A model generated the notes under the pieces. That model was not told the DNA's origin. It ran no database searches and saw only the letters and a list, made by a program, of their open reading frames with translations. The translations under genes and the position numbers were made by a program. 64,000 bases of DNA from Pseudooceanicola nanhaiensis DSM 18065 (GTDB taxonomy: Bacteria > Pseudomonadota > Alphaproteobacteria > Rhodobacterales > Rhodobacteraceae): the NCBI RefSeq assembly GCF_000688295.1, contig NZ_JHZF01000019.1, forward strand, positions 57,237 to 121,236, written 5' to 3'. The number at the start of each line of letters is the position of its first letter. The stretch's first letter is position 1. Shown here one piece after another: positions 24,193 to 33,111 of the stretch.

Positions 24193-24753
24193 ATGACGAC
24201 ATCGCGAAACAACAAGATCAATCGACGAAGCCTGTTGGGGTATGCGGCTGTCGCTTTGGTTGCACCAAGCGTGGTTCGAGCCGAAACCATTCGCCGCAAC
24301 ATTTCTTCTTTCCGAGTTCATGACTGGCAAGACCATTTCGACACGCTCGGCAAAGGGATCATCATCTCAGACACCGTGACGATGGCGCTACAGCACTGGA
24401 CAGCGGACGGCGAGATGCGGATTTACCCGACATCCGTTCCGCTGACCGACGAACTCACCAAACGCGGTTACACTGAAGTGGTGGAAAAACGCAAAAACCC
24501 CAGTTGGGCGCCGACGCCCTCCATGCGGGAACGCAATCCGGAATGGCCGGCACGTATCGAGGGGGGTGATCCGGACAACCCCTTGGGTACTCGCGCACTG
24601 TACCTGTCGTGGCAGTACTACCGTATTCACGGGACACAGGACACGCGCAAGATCGGCCGCCGGTCGTCAAACGGCTGCATCGGTTTGTTCAACGAACAGA
24701 TCGAGGAAGTCTACGAGCGAGCGCCTGTCGGCACTCAAGTCAAACTCATCTGA
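24193..24753 (+). CDS. L,D-transpeptidase, Tat-exported (copy 1)
   Basis: The 186-residue protein begins with a Tat signal (NRRSLLGYAAVALVAPS) and contains the YkuD catalytic region: YRIHGTQDTRKIG followed by the active-site SSNGCIGLF. It is expected to make 3-3 cross-links in peptidoglycan or attach proteins to it. It opens a run of genes for c-type cytochromes and a multicopper oxidase, 29 bases before the first of them. It is the most divergent of the four L,D-transpeptidases in this window. L,D-transpeptidases use a catalytic cysteine that copper is known to inhibit, which makes their repeated presence here notable. Confidence 0.9.
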   Translation: MTTSRNNKINRRSLLGYAAVALVAPSVVRAETIRRNISSFRVHDWQDHFDTLGKGIIISDTVTMALQHWTADGEMRIYPTSVPLTDELTKRGYTEVVEKRKNPSWAPTPSMRERNPEWPARIEGGDPDNPLGTRALYLSWQYYRIHGTQDTRKIGRRSSNGCIGLFNEQIEEVYERAPVGTQVKLI

Positions 24754-24781
24754 CCCAACGGGCAAGGCGGAAGATACAGGC

Positions 24782-25240
24782 ATGGACAAATTAACTGCGC
24801 TGATTGGTGCCGTTTTTGTTATCGGCGGGGGTTTTGCCGTTTGGCAGTTCGTTGGAGCCGAAGATTTAGCGGTTGGCCACTCCATGACGCCACCTGACAC
24901 AAGCGAGATTGCCGAAGGCGATCCGATCGTCCAGGTCCAGCTGCCTGACGCACTCTCGCAGCAGGCGGCGCTTGGGAAGAACATATTCGAGGCAAAATGT
25001 TCCGAGTGTCACGGCGAAAATGCCGCCGGTCGCAACGGTGTTGCGCCGCCTCTCGTGCACAAGATCTACGAACCGAGCCACCATTCGGACATGGCTTTTG
25101 TTCTGGCAGCTCAAAACGGCGTCCGTGCACATCACTGGAATTTCGGTAATATGCCTAAGATCGAGGGATTGACCCAAGGAGACGTCAAGATGGTGGCCGC
25201 CTATGTCCGCGAATTGCAGCGGGCCAACGGGATCAACTGA
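24782..25240 (+). CDS. Monoheme c-type cytochrome, membrane-anchored
   Basis: About 152 residues, with an N-terminal uncleaved-looking helix (residues 6-24), a heme-binding CSECHGENAAG and a downstream Met ligand candidate in WNFGNMPKIEG. It resembles class I cytochromes c that donate electrons in the periplasm. The ATG at 24782 is chosen over upstream in-frame codons that would run back through the transpeptidase gene. It overlaps the following small gene by one base (TGATG), so the two are coupled. Confidence 0.88.
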   Translation: MDKLTALIGAVFVIGGGFAVWQFVGAEDLAVGHSMTPPDTSEIAEGDPIVQVQLPDALSQQAALGKNIFEAKCSECHGENAAGRNGVAPPLVHKIYEPSHHSDMAFVLAAQNGVRAHHWNFGNMPKIEGLTQGDVKMVAAYVRELQRANGIN

Positions 25241-25566
25241 TGCGTTGGTCGAAGACGAACCGATGGATTCTGTCGGCCGTTTTCGGCCTTTTCCTTGTAG
25301 TACTCGGGGTGCCAGAGGCGCCGGTATATCATGGTGAAACGTCGTTGGGGCAGGAATACCATGGTCACGAAGACGCAGGGCCATCGACCGAGGCCTCTGG
25401 CCACTGCCATCCAGGCCTCGATTGTTCTGTCCCGGCAGCGTTATTGCTTCAGCCGAACATGGCGTACGAGCCTTCTTTTCTGAAAGCCGTCATGCAAGAC
25501 GGCGCGATCCAACGAACCGAATTGCGCCCGATCAGCGATCCTCCACCGCCCCGACGGTGGGTCTGA
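25240..25566 (+). CDS. Small His/Cys-containing exported protein of unknown function
   Basis: The 108-residue protein has an N-terminal signal or anchor (RWILSAVFGLFLVVLG) and a middle part with EYHGHEDAG and GHCHPGLDCSVPA, a cluster of histidines and cysteines that could bind copper. No family was recognised. It is coupled to the cytochrome upstream and followed after 43 bases by the cytochrome c' gene. Confidence 0.65.
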   Translation: MRWSKTNRWILSAVFGLFLVVLGVPEAPVYHGETSLGQEYHGHEDAGPSTEASGHCHPGLDCSVPAALLLQPNMAYEPSFLKAVMQDGAIQRTELRPISDPPPPRRWV

Positions 25567-25609
25567 TTTCACATCGCTCGAAAAGCAGACCCAAAGAAGG
25601 ATCGAAGAC

Positions 25610-26203
25610 ATGAAAAAGACGACTATCGTAGCGGCAGTGTTGATTGCAGGTACTGCGGTCACGGCATTCGCGCATAGCGGTGCCACCGGCATCGTGAAAG
25701 AGCGCATGGATGCCATGCTTGCAATGGGGAAGGCGGTCAAGACCGTGGCCCCGATGATGCGGGGCGAAACGGCCTATGACGCAGAAACAGTGCGCGATGC
25801 CGCGCGCCTGTTCCAGCAGCACGCCGGTGAGAGCATGACAAAGCTGTTCCCAGAGGGCACAGGGGGCATGCCCTCGGAAGCCAAGGACGAGGTGTGGACC
25901 GACTGGGAGCGCTTCGCGGCATTGGCAAGTCAGCTGGAAGAATACTCTGAGGGCCTGGAACGCGCAGCCGACAATGGATTGGGCGGCATGAGCGGCAATA
26001 CCTCCATGGATGGCGCCTCGATGATGGGCGGCGGGTCAATGATGGGAGGCGATACAACCATGATGGGCGGGAGCACGATGATGGGCCGAGGCGACATGAT
26101 GGATGCGGCCGCCATTGCCGAAATGCCCGCCGACGCAGCATTCGCGATGACGACCCAGGTCTGTTCCGCATGCCATGAACGCTTCCGGGCGGAAGAAGAC
26201 TGA
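25610..26203 (+). CDS. Cytochrome c'-like protein with a methionine-rich insertion
   Basis: The 197-residue exported protein (signal ending AFA-H) has the four-helix-bundle cytochrome c' pattern: KERMDAMLAMGKAVKTVAPM near the start and the C-terminal heme site VCSACHERFRAEE. Between the third and fourth helices, at about residues 127-165, it carries an insertion with twelve methionines arranged as repeated MMGG, SMMGG and TMMGG units, absent from ordinary cytochrome c'. Such Met clusters bind Cu(I), so the protein may couple copper binding to heme. It is in the middle of the cytochrome-oxidase operon. Confidence 0.85.
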   Translation: MKKTTIVAAVLIAGTAVTAFAHSGATGIVKERMDAMLAMGKAVKTVAPMMRGETAYDAETVRDAARLFQQHAGESMTKLFPEGTGGMPSEAKDEVWTDWERFAALASQLEEYSEGLERAADNGLGGMSGNTSMDGASMMGGGSMMGGDTTMMGGSTMMGRGDMMDAAAIAEMPADAAFAMTTQVCSACHERFRAEED

Positions 26204-26205
26204 CC

Positions 26206-27123
26206 ATGCGCCGGTTCTTGACACTCGTCAGCGGGGCCGCCGTGCTGGGCGCGGCCAGCCTCGGCGTCGTGATTGCATGGCCTGTCGGCAGTGCAGTGAC
26301 TCCGATTGCAATAGAGGGCAATGTCGACCGGGGCGCATATCTGGCGCGCGCCAGTGGGTGCATTGCCTGTCATACCAATTTTGAAGCGGGCGGCGCACCA
26401 CTTGCCGGAGGGGCGCCGCTCGAAACCCCGTTCGGAACGTTCTACCCGCCCAACCTGACGACAGACCCGGAACATGGCATGGGCGAATGGACGGCAGAAC
26501 AGTTCGCAAAAGCCGTGCGGCAAGGCATCGGCCCCGATGGAACGCCGTACTATCCGTCTTTCCCGTACACCTTCTATGCGGATTTTTCTGATCAGGATAT
26601 CGCTGACCTCTGGGCGGCGTTTCAAACCGTGCCGCCCGTGGACGAGCCTGCACCAGAAAATGATGTCAGCTTCCCATTCGACCAACGATGGGGGCTGAAG
26701 CTCTGGCGAGCGGCGTTCTTCTACGATCCGGATACCGAACCGATTGAAGGGCGAAGCGACGCATGGAATCGAGGACGGGAATTGGTGCGCGGTGCGGCAC
26801 ATTGCGGAGCCTGCCATACGCCGCGCAATCTTGCGGGAGGCCGCGATATCGGTGCTTCCTTTGCAGGCAACGCCCAGCTTCCCGGTGGCAGCAAGGCCCC
26901 CGCGATACGGCCAAAAGACCTGGTCAAAAATGACTGGACGGTTTCAAACCTCGCTTATGCGCTCCAGACCGGCATCACCCCTTCGGGCGATGCTTTCGGC
27001 GGCAGCATGGCGGAAGTGGTTCGCGAGGGAACTCGGTTTCTGACACCTGCCGATCGCGAAGCGATGGCGCTTTTCCTGCTGAACAAGGACACGGTCGAGG
27101 CGGAGAACCCCGCGTCGAACTAA
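26206..27123 (+). CDS. Diheme c-type cytochrome
   Basis: The 305-residue protein has an N-terminal signal or anchor and two heme sites, SGCIACHTNFEAGG and AHCGACHTPRNLAGG, in two cytochrome c domains, with TTDPEHGMGEW and LTPADREAMALFLL typical of the subunit that accepts electrons in alcohol or aldehyde dehydrogenases and other periplasmic oxidoreductases. It begins three bases after the cytochrome c' stop. A hairpin follows it, before the multicopper oxidase gene. Confidence 0.9.
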   Translation: MRRFLTLVSGAAVLGAASLGVVIAWPVGSAVTPIAIEGNVDRGAYLARASGCIACHTNFEAGGAPLAGGAPLETPFGTFYPPNLTTDPEHGMGEWTAEQFAKAVRQGIGPDGTPYYPSFPYTFYADFSDQDIADLWAAFQTVPPVDEPAPENDVSFPFDQRWGLKLWRAAFFYDPDTEPIEGRSDAWNRGRELVRGAAHCGACHTPRNLAGGRDIGASFAGNAQLPGGSKAPAIRPKDLVKNDWTVSNLAYALQTGITPSGDAFGGSMAEVVREGTRFLTPADREAMALFLLNKDTVEAENPASN

Positions 27124-27129
27124 CACCAC

Positions 27130-27155
27130 GCGGGGGCAACACGCCCCCGCTTTCT
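27130..27155 (+). terminator. Hairpin between the diheme cytochrome and multicopper oxidase genes
   Basis: GCGGGGGC (27130-27137) pairs perfectly with GCCCCCGC (27143-27150) around a 5-base loop and is followed by TTTCT. It may be a partial terminator or mRNA processing site that lowers expression of the downstream oxidase relative to the cytochromes. Confidence 0.6.
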
Positions 27156-27166
27156 CGAGGATCGAA

Positions 27167-28561
27167 ATGAGACAAACACGTCGGGATTTCTTGCGCCATG
27201 CAACACTGGCGGCCTGCGCGGCGGCCATCCCGCAGTCGGCTTTTGCCGCGACCCCGTTCGAGGACCTGATTGCCAAGGTTGCACGTCGACAGCTTCTTCC
27301 GGACACCTACCCGGAAACAGAGATCTGGGGCTATGACGGCCTCGTTCCGGCCCCGGAAATCAGGGTCACACAAGGCGATCGGGTGCGTCGCAGGTTTCGC
27401 AACGAGGTACCCGATCCCAGTTCGGTTCACTGGCACGGAATCCGGATCGACAACGCGATGGATGGCGTTTCAGGGCTGACCCAAGAGGCCGTAGCGCCGG
27501 GTGGAACCTTTGACTACGACTTCGTCGTACCGGACGCGGGCACCTATTGGTATCACGCGCATAATCGCTCATACGAGCAAGTCGCGCGTGGTCTGCGCGG
27601 TGCCTTGATCGTCGAAGAGGTCGATGGACCGGACATCGACCGCGAGGAAGTCATCGTTCTGGAGGACTGGTTGCTCGACCCTGAGAGCGGGCAGCTGTTC
27701 GACAATTTCGAACAGCCCATGATGATGAGCCACGGTGGACGTACCGGCAACTTTATCACGACCAACGGGCGCTATGACCTGACCTTGCCCGCGCAGCGCA
27801 ACGAGCGCATTCGCTTGCGGATCATCAACGCAGCAAGCGCTCGAATTTTCCCGCTGAGGCTCTCTGGATTCAGTGGCTGGACGGTGGCCGTGGATGGAAT
27901 GCCAACCGGCCAACCCCAGTCGGTTGACGGCGAGTTGATCCTCGGCCCGGCACAGCGCGTCGACTTAATTGTGGATGTGACCGAAGACGAAGGCGGCACC
28001 GCCCAATTGCTTCGCATCGGCGATGATGATCAACTGACCCCGTTGGTGAGTTTTCTGGTCAACGGCACAGCCAGTTCAGTACCAAGAGGCAAGCCACTGC
28101 CGTTGCCGCCGAACCCCGCGGCACACGCCCCGGACCTTGCCGATGCGCGTGATTTGCGACTGGTCATGTCCGGCGGGGCAATGGGGCGAATGCAGTCCGC
28201 ATTGCTTGGCGGGGAACGTCTTGGATTCCGTCAGCTTGCCCAAGCGGGCAAATTCTGGGCCCTGAATGATGTCGCCGAAATGACCTACACGCCACTGGCC
28301 GATCTATCCCTGAACGAGCCGGTGCGCCTGAAGATCGAGAACCAGACCGTTTTCCCACATGCGATGCACCTGCACGGGATGCATTTCCGCGAGCTGCGCC
28401 CCGACGGCGCGTTCGGGCCGATGCGGGACACGATCCTGTTGGCCGGCAACGAGTCCCGGGAGATCGCCTTTACGGCAGACAATCCCGGCAAGTGGCTGTT
28501 CCATTGCCACATGCTCAGCCACGCCGCATCTGGCATGACAACCTGGATACGGGTCACATGA
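27167..28561 (+). CDS. Multicopper oxidase, Tat-exported (copy 1)
   Basis: The 464-residue enzyme starts with a Tat signal (TRRDFLRHATLAA) and carries all four copper-binding motifs: VHWHGIRIDN, YWYHAHN, FPHAMHLHGMHF and FHCHMLSHAASGM, whose last Met is the axial type 1 ligand. It belongs to the CopA/CueO-like three-domain group. Such oxidases turn Cu(I) into the less toxic Cu(II) while reducing oxygen. The gene overlaps the next cytochrome gene by four bases and lies between two cytochrome genes, so electron exchange with cytochromes is possible. Confidence 0.93.
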   Translation: MRQTRRDFLRHATLAACAAAIPQSAFAATPFEDLIAKVARRQLLPDTYPETEIWGYDGLVPAPEIRVTQGDRVRRRFRNEVPDPSSVHWHGIRIDNAMDGVSGLTQEAVAPGGTFDYDFVVPDAGTYWYHAHNRSYEQVARGLRGALIVEEVDGPDIDREEVIVLEDWLLDPESGQLFDNFEQPMMMSHGGRTGNFITTNGRYDLTLPAQRNERIRLRIINAASARIFPLRLSGFSGWTVAVDGMPTGQPQSVDGELILGPAQRVDLIVDVTEDEGGTAQLLRIGDDDQLTPLVSFLVNGTASSVPRGKPLPLPPNPAAHAPDLADARDLRLVMSGGAMGRMQSALLGGERLGFRQLAQAGKFWALNDVAEMTYTPLADLSLNEPVRLKIENQTVFPHAMHLHGMHFRELRPDGAFGPMRDTILLAGNESREIAFTADNPGKWLFHCHMLSHAASGMTTWIRVT

Positions 28562-29040
28562 GATATCTCGTTTGGTCCCTTCCGATCACTGTCGCAGCAG
28601 CCGCCTTCACGTATTGGCTCTCGACCAGTGCATCCTCGGATGTCGGCAGCGCGTCCAGGGCGGAGAGCTACGACATCGAAGAAGGCGCGTTGCTCTACGC
28701 AGAAAACTGTGCGTCTTGTCATGGCGCGGGTCTGGAAGGCCAGCCGGAATGGCGAACGCCCGGCGCGGATGGGCGCCTGCCAGCACCACCACATGATGAG
28801 ACGGGTCACACCTGGCATCATCCTGACAGCCTGCTCTTCGATTACACAAAACTGGGGGGTGCGGCGCTTCTGGCGCGTCAGGGCGTCGAATTCGACAGTG
28901 GCATGCCCGGTTTCGCAGACGTGCTGACCGACCAGCAAATTCACAACATCCTGGCCTTCATCCGGTCCACCTGGCCAGACCGCATCCGCGAAGTCCAGGC
29001 CGCGCGGACAGAAGCCGACGAACAACGGGGAGAGAACTAA
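28558..29040 (+). CDS. Monoheme c-type cytochrome coupled to multicopper oxidase
   Basis: About 160 residues: an N-terminal helix (to about residue 20), a heme site ENCASCHGAGLEG, and a downstream Met in DSGMPGFADVLTD. The ATG at 28558 overlaps the oxidase stop (ATGA), so the two are translationally coupled; the longer frame opening at 28492 lies inside the oxidase gene. It is a likely electron partner of the multicopper oxidase or of a terminal oxidase. The next gene, a DsbA-like protein, starts two bases after its stop. Confidence 0.88.
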   Translation: MRYLVWSLPITVAAAAFTYWLSTSASSDVGSASRAESYDIEEGALLYAENCASCHGAGLEGQPEWRTPGADGRLPAPPHDETGHTWHHPDSLLFDYTKLGGAALLARQGVEFDSGMPGFADVLTDQQIHNILAFIRSTWPDRIREVQAARTEADEQRGEN

Positions 29041-29041
29041 A

Positions 29042-29773
29042 ATGCGTTTCAGACAAGCCTTCACGACGGTCGCGATAGCTGCCTTGCTTCCGATACCGGC
29101 ACTCGCGGACGAACTGTCAGAGTCCCGGGTCAAGGAACTTGTGCTCGAGGCAATCCGCGAGAACCCGGAGATTGTCATGGAGGCCGTGGCGATCCTCGAA
29201 CAAAGGCAGGCGCAAGCGCAGGAGCTCAGTCAGGCCCAAGTTCTGAATGACCAGCGCGATCTGATCGAGAACGATCCGAATGCGCCGGTTCTCGGCAACC
29301 TGGAAGGGGACGTCACTGTTGTGGAATTTTTCGACTACAACTGTCCCTATTGTCGGCGGGTCAAACCCGAGGTGCGGGCTTTGATCGAAGACGATCCCAA
29401 CATTCGCCTCGTCTATCGTGAATGGCCCATTCTCGGAGACGGATCGGTGTTTGCCGCGAAAGCGGCCTTGGCAGCGCGCAAGCAGGACAAATACGAAGAG
29501 TTTCACTGGGCAATGATGGGGCTGGAAGGCCGCGCGGAAGAGGCCTCCGTGCTGCGCGTGGCCGAGGAGATCGGCCTGGATATCGCGCAGTTGCGCAAGG
29601 ACATGGAGGCCCCCGAGGTCGAAGAGCACATTGCGACCTCCATGCAACTGACCCAAGCTCTGGGCTTTAACGGCACGCCGTCTTTCGTGATCGGGGATGC
29701 GCTGGTCCCGGGCTTCGTCGAAAAGGCGCAGCTTGCCGACTTGGTCGAGGAAGCCCGCAAAGTCGAAGACTGA
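29042..29773 (+). CDS. DsbA family periplasmic thiol:disulfide oxidoreductase
   Basis: The 243-residue protein has a signal peptide (ending ALA), a helical N-terminal region (ESRVKELVLEAIRENPEIVM, a Com1/BdbD-type pattern) and a thioredoxin fold with the active site FFDYNCPYCRRVKPEV and the cis-proline GFNGTPSFVIGD. It probably forms or rearranges disulfides in exported proteins, such as those encoded upstream. It is the last gene of the transpeptidase-cytochrome-oxidase operon, and is followed by a strong hairpin. Confidence 0.92.
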   Translation: MRFRQAFTTVAIAALLPIPALADELSESRVKELVLEAIRENPEIVMEAVAILEQRQAQAQELSQAQVLNDQRDLIENDPNAPVLGNLEGDVTVVEFFDYNCPYCRRVKPEVRALIEDDPNIRLVYREWPILGDGSVFAAKAALAARKQDKYEEFHWAMMGLEGRAEEASVLRVAEEIGLDIAQLRKDMEAPEVEEHIATSMQLTQALGFNGTPSFVIGDALVPGFVEKAQLADLVEEARKVED

Positions 29774-29780
29774 AATTCTG

Positions 29781-29810
29781 TGCCCGGACCACCCTTGGGT
29801 GGTCCAGGCA
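29781..29810. terminator. Bidirectional terminator hairpin between dsbA-like and copZ
   Basis: GGACCACCC (29786-29794) pairs with GGGTGGTCC (29797-29805), extended by TGCC/GGCA outside with one mismatch. The convergent genes on both sides end within 40 bases. There is no long T tract, but the stem is strong. Confidence 0.65.
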
Positions 29811-29815
29811 CTGCA

Positions 29816-30016
29816 TCAAGCGGCCGCAGGTTCCACGTTGTAGCCCGCATCCCGAATGATCGCTTGGACCTGATCGGCTGGTAACACGCTGTCGACATGC
29901 ACCTGTCGGGCAGAAAGGTCACATTCTACGCCTGCATTCGGATCTGCGCTCTTCACCGCGCTTTCGATTGCTGCGGTGCAATGCCCACAGCTCATGTCCG
30001 GAACGCTGAACTTCAT
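29816..30016 (-). CDS. copZ: Copper chaperone CopZ-like (heavy-metal-associated domain)
   Basis: About 66 residues, a single HMA domain with the metal-binding motif DMSCGHCTAAIE. The start at 30016 is preferred over 30025 because GGAG lies eight bases upstream. The protein should bind Cu(I) in the cytoplasm and hand it to CopA, encoded divergently 150 bases away. Both genes have their own CueR-type promoter in the shared intergenic region. Confidence 0.9.
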   Translation of the reverse strand: MKFSVPDMSCGHCTAAIESAVKSADPNAGVECDLSARQVHVDSVLPADQVQAIIRDAGYNVEPAAA

Positions 30017-30048
30017 CGGAACCACTCCTTGATCTGATTTCTATCGGT

Positions 30049-30079
30049 GACATGGGGCTTCCCCCCGCTGGAAGGTCAA
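30049..30079 (-). promoter_or_regulatory. CueR-type promoter of copZ
   Basis: On the minus strand TTGACC (30079-30074), a 19-base spacer with TTCCAGCGGGGGGAAG, and CATGTC (30054-30049). The arms TTCC and GGAA are at the CueR spacing. Confidence 0.7.
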
Positions 30080-30107
30080 GTGAAGAAATTTATTTGGCGC
30101 CCTCCCA

Positions 30108-30138
30108 TTGACCCTCCAGTAACTGGAAGCCTCATATT
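30108..30138 (+). promoter_or_regulatory. CueR-type promoter of copA
   Basis: TTGACC (30108-30113), a 19-base spacer with CTCCAGTAACTGGAAG, and CATATT (30133-30138). This is the closest match in the window to the known CueR consensus and precedes the copA-cueR operon. Confidence 0.8.
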
Positions 30139-30168
30139 CCACTTCGAATGGAAAAACAGGTGACACAT

Positions 30169-32679
30169 ATGCCCGAACCCAAACAGATCAGCCTGCCGAT
30201 CGAAGGCATGTCATGCGCGTCCTGCGTTGGCAGGGTCGATCGCGCATTGAATGCAATCGACGGCGTAGAGGATGTGTCGGTGAACCTTGCCTCGGAAACT
30301 GCTCGCATGAGCGTGGACGCGCTCAAGCGCATTCCCGACATCATCGAATCCCTTCGCGAGCTGGGCTACCCCGCGCGGAAGGCCAGGGCCGAACTCACGA
30401 TTGCAGCGATGTCCTGTGCCTCTTGCGTCGGGCGGGTCGATAAGGCGCTTGCCGCGGTGCCCGGGGTGGTCGAGGTGAACGTCAACCTCGCCTCAGAGAC
30501 GGCGACGGTCATTTACGTCGAAGGTCTTGTCACGACATCCGATCTGATCGAATCAAGCGGCGCGGCAGGGTATCCAGCAACCGTGGCAACGGCCCAGGCC
30601 GGTGACGACAGAGTTGCGCGCAAGGAGGAAGAGGCTCAGGCGCTTGCCAAACGGGTCACCTTTGCGGCCATCCTCGCCTTGCCGGTCTTCCTGATCGAAA
30701 TGGGTGGCCACGTCATTCCGGCCGTTCATATGCTGATCGAGACCACGATTGGCCAGCAGACGAGTTGGCTTCTTCAGTTCGTGCTGACGACAATCGTTCT
30801 CTTCGGCCCGGGCCGGACGTTTTACACCAAGGGTTTCCCGGCCTTGTTCCGGGGTGCCCCCGACATGAACAGCCTCGTCGCGGTCGGCACCGGGGCGGCT
30901 TACCTTTATTCCGTGGTTGCGACATTCGTACCGTCGGTCCTGCCTGACACGCTGCGCACCGTCTATTTCGAGGCGGCAGCGGTCATCGTCGTTCTGATCC
31001 TTCTGGGGCGGTTTCTTGAAGCGCGCGCCAAGGGGAGAACGGGCGCGGCCATCCAGAAGCTATTAGGGCTTCAGGCGCGGACTGCACGCGTGATGCGGGA
31101 CGGAGAAAGCGTCGAGATCGAGATCGATGCGCTGGTTCAGGGTGACATCGTCATCGTGCGCCCTGGTGAACGCATCGCGGTCGATGGCGAGGTCATCGAG
31201 GGGACCAGCCGCGTCGACGAAAGCATGCTGACAGGCGAGCCGATCCCCGCTGAAAAAGGTGCCGGAGATACGGTGACCGGCGGGACGGTCAACGGCGCCG
31301 GAAGCCTACAGTTCCTCGCCACGCGGGTCGGCGCCGACACGACCCTGGCGCAGATTATTCGCATGGTCGAAGAGGCCCAGGGCGCCAAACTGCCGATCCA
31401 GGGATTGGTCGACCGGATCACCTTGTGGTTCGTGCCTGCCGTGATGGCGATCGCGGCGGCGACCGTGCTGGTCTGGCTGTTTTTCGGGCCTGATCCGGCC
31501 CTGACGATGGCGCTGGTCGCCGGTGTGTCGGTGCTCATCATCGCGTGCCCCTGCGCGATGGGGCTTGCGACGCCGACCTCGATCATGGTCGGGACGGGAC
31601 GTGCTGCGGAAATGGGTGTCCTGTTCCGTAAAGGTGACGCCTTGCAGCAACTTGATTCCGTTGATGTGGTCGCCCTCGACAAAACAGGCACGGTGACCGA
31701 GGGGCGACCCGCACTGACTGACCTTGTGCTGGCGGAAGGGTTCGATCGCCCAACAACGCTCTCGAAGATCGCTGCCGTGGAGTCGCTCTCCGAGCATCCT
31801 GTCGCGGACGCCATCGTGCGGGCCGCGCGGGCCGAGGGCGCACCTCTTGTGGCGGCCGAAGGCTTTCAATCGGTCACAGGTTACGGCGTGCGCGCCGTGG
31901 TCGAAGACGTGGAGGTGTTGGTTGGGGCCGACCGCTACATGGCGCGCGAAGGCATTGACGTCTCGGCATTGGCTCCAGAGGAAACGAAGATCGCAAGCAA
32001 GGGTCGCACGGCGCTTTACGCTGCCATAGATGGGCGTGTCGCCGCCGTGATCGGCGTGGCCGATCCGGTCAAACCGGCAAGCCGCGCAGCCATCGCAGCG
32101 CTGCACGAAAAGGGTCTTGCGGTTGCGATGATCACCGGCGACAAACGCGAAACCGCCGAAGCCATCGCCCGCGAAACCGGTATCGACCACGTCATCGCCG
32201 GCGTCCTGCCGGACGGCAAGGTTGCGGCGCTCGACAGTTTGCGCCAAGGGAACAAGCGCATCGCCTTTGTCGGCGACGGGATCAACGACGCCCCGGCGCT
32301 GGCGCATGCCGATGTGGGCATCGCCATTGGAACCGGCACCGATGTGGCCATCGAATCTGCGGATGTCGTCCTGATGTCGGGCGATTTGCGCGGCGTGGTG
32401 AACGCCTTCGAAGTATCGCGGCGGACCATGCGCAACATCCGGCAGAACCTGTTCTGGGCCTTTGCCTACAACGTGGCACTTATTCCGGTCGCTGCCGGGG
32501 TGCTTTATCCCGCCTTTGGGTTGCTCCTGTCACCAATCCTTGCGGCGGGTGCGATGGCGTTGTCCTCGGTGTTTGTCCTGACCAATGCCCTGCGGCTGCG
32601 GCGCATCGCGCCTGCGATGGACGAGCAGCGCGCAATCCCGGCAGAGCTGGCAGCCGCCACTCCTGCTCCAGCAGAATAA
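30169..32679 (+). CDS. copA: Cu(I)-exporting P1B-type ATPase CopA
   Basis: About 836 residues with two N-terminal HMA domains ([12 protein letters not shown] and [12 protein letters not shown]), a P1B ATPase core with the TGE loop [10 protein letters not shown], the CPC copper-binding helix [13 protein letters not shown] near residue 460, the phosphorylation site [10 protein letters not shown] near residue 504, the HP locus SEHPVADA and the hinge [10 protein letters not shown]. The two Cys-Cys domains and CPC place it in the Cu(I) subgroup. The ATG at 30169 has AGGTGA upstream; an ATG at 30148 is also in frame but lies about three bases from the expected transcription start. cueR follows after 12 bases. 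Confidence 0.96.
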   Translation: MPEPKQISLPIEGMSCASCVGRVDRALNAIDGVEDVSVNLASETARMSVDALKRIPDIIESLRELGYPARKARAELTIAAMSCASCVGRVDKALAAVPGVVEVNVNLASETATVIYVEGLVTTSDLIESSGAAGYPATVATAQAGDDRVARKEEEAQALAKRVTFAAILALPVFLIEMGGHVIPAVHMLIETTIGQQTSWLLQFVLTTIVLFGPGRTFYTKGFPALFRGAPDMNSLVAVGTGAAYLYSVVATFVPSVLPDTLRTVYFEAAAVIVVLILLGRFLEARAKGRTGAAIQKLLGLQARTARVMRDGESVEIEIDALVQGDIVIVRPGERIAVDGEVIEGTSRVDESMLTGEPIPAEKGAGDTVTGGTVNGAGSLQFLATRVGADTTLAQIIRMVEEAQGAKLPIQGLVDRITLWFVPAVMAIAAATVLVWLFFGPDPALTMALVAGVSVLIIACPCAMGLATPTSIMVGTGRAAEMGVLFRKGDALQQLDSVDVVALDKTGTVTEGRPALTDLVLAEGFDRPTTLSKIAAVESLSEHPVADAIVRAARAEGAPLVAAEGFQSVTGYGVRAVVEDVEVLVGADRYMAREGIDVSALAPEETKIASKGRTALYAAIDGRVAAVIGVADPVKPASRAAIAALHEKGLAVAMITGDKRETAEAIARETGIDHVIAGVLPDGKVAALDSLRQGNKRIAFVGDGINDAPALAHADVGIAIGTGTDVAIESADVVLMSGDLRGVVNAFEVSRRTMRNIRQNLFWAFAYNVALIPVAAGVLYPAFGLLLSPILAAGAMALSSVFVLTNALRLRRIAPAMDEQRAIPAELAAATPAPAE

Positions 32680-32691
32680 CGGAGGTTCGAC

Positions 32692-33090
32692 ATGAACATC
32701 GGAGACGTTGCCCGACAATCGGGTGTGCCCCCAAAAACAATCCGCTACTACGAGGACATCGGGCTGATCCGCCCGAACCGTAGCGAGAACGGCTACCGCG
32801 CGTTCACCGAGAGCCACATTCACAAGCTGGCGTTTCTGGGTCGCGCACGGGCCTTGGGGTTCACCATCGAAGATTGCAGGACGCTCCTGTCGCTCTACGA
32901 GGATGAAAACCGCGAAAGCATGCAAGTGAAGGCGGTTGCGGAAGACCATCTGCGCCAGATCGAGGAAAAGATCGCGAAACTGCAATCCATGCGCGCGACG
33001 CTCGCCGAACTGGTGGAAAAATGTGCCGGGGATCACCGGCCCGACTGCCCCATCATCGAGGATCTGTCGCCGGAGCGGTTGGCCAAGTGA
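32692..33090 (+). CDS. cueR: Copper-responsive MerR-family regulator CueR
   Basis: The 132-residue protein has a MerR helix-turn-helix (MNIGDVARQSGVPPKTIRYY), a dimerisation helix and a C-terminal metal-binding loop EKCAGDHRPDCPII, with two cysteines at about 111 and 119 separated by seven residues, the pattern of Cu(I)/Ag(I)/Au(I) sensors. It should activate the 19-bp-spacer promoters seen at 13263, 24066, 30049, 30108 and 41420. It lies in the copA operon, so it is itself induced along with copA. Confidence 0.94.
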   Translation: MNIGDVARQSGVPPKTIRYYEDIGLIRPNRSENGYRAFTESHIHKLAFLGRARALGFTIEDCRTLLSLYEDENRESMQVKAVAEDHLRQIEEKIAKLQSMRATLAELVEKCAGDHRPDCPIIEDLSPERLAK

Positions 33091-33111
33091 CAGGCAAGAA
33101 GGGGCTGTACC

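Noticed and set aside
26030..26103. Repeated ATGATG-type units in the cytochrome c' gene as a possible DNA repeat array
   Set aside because: The repeats keep the reading frame and encode Met/Gly units, so they are protein-level repeats, not a CRISPR or integron array.
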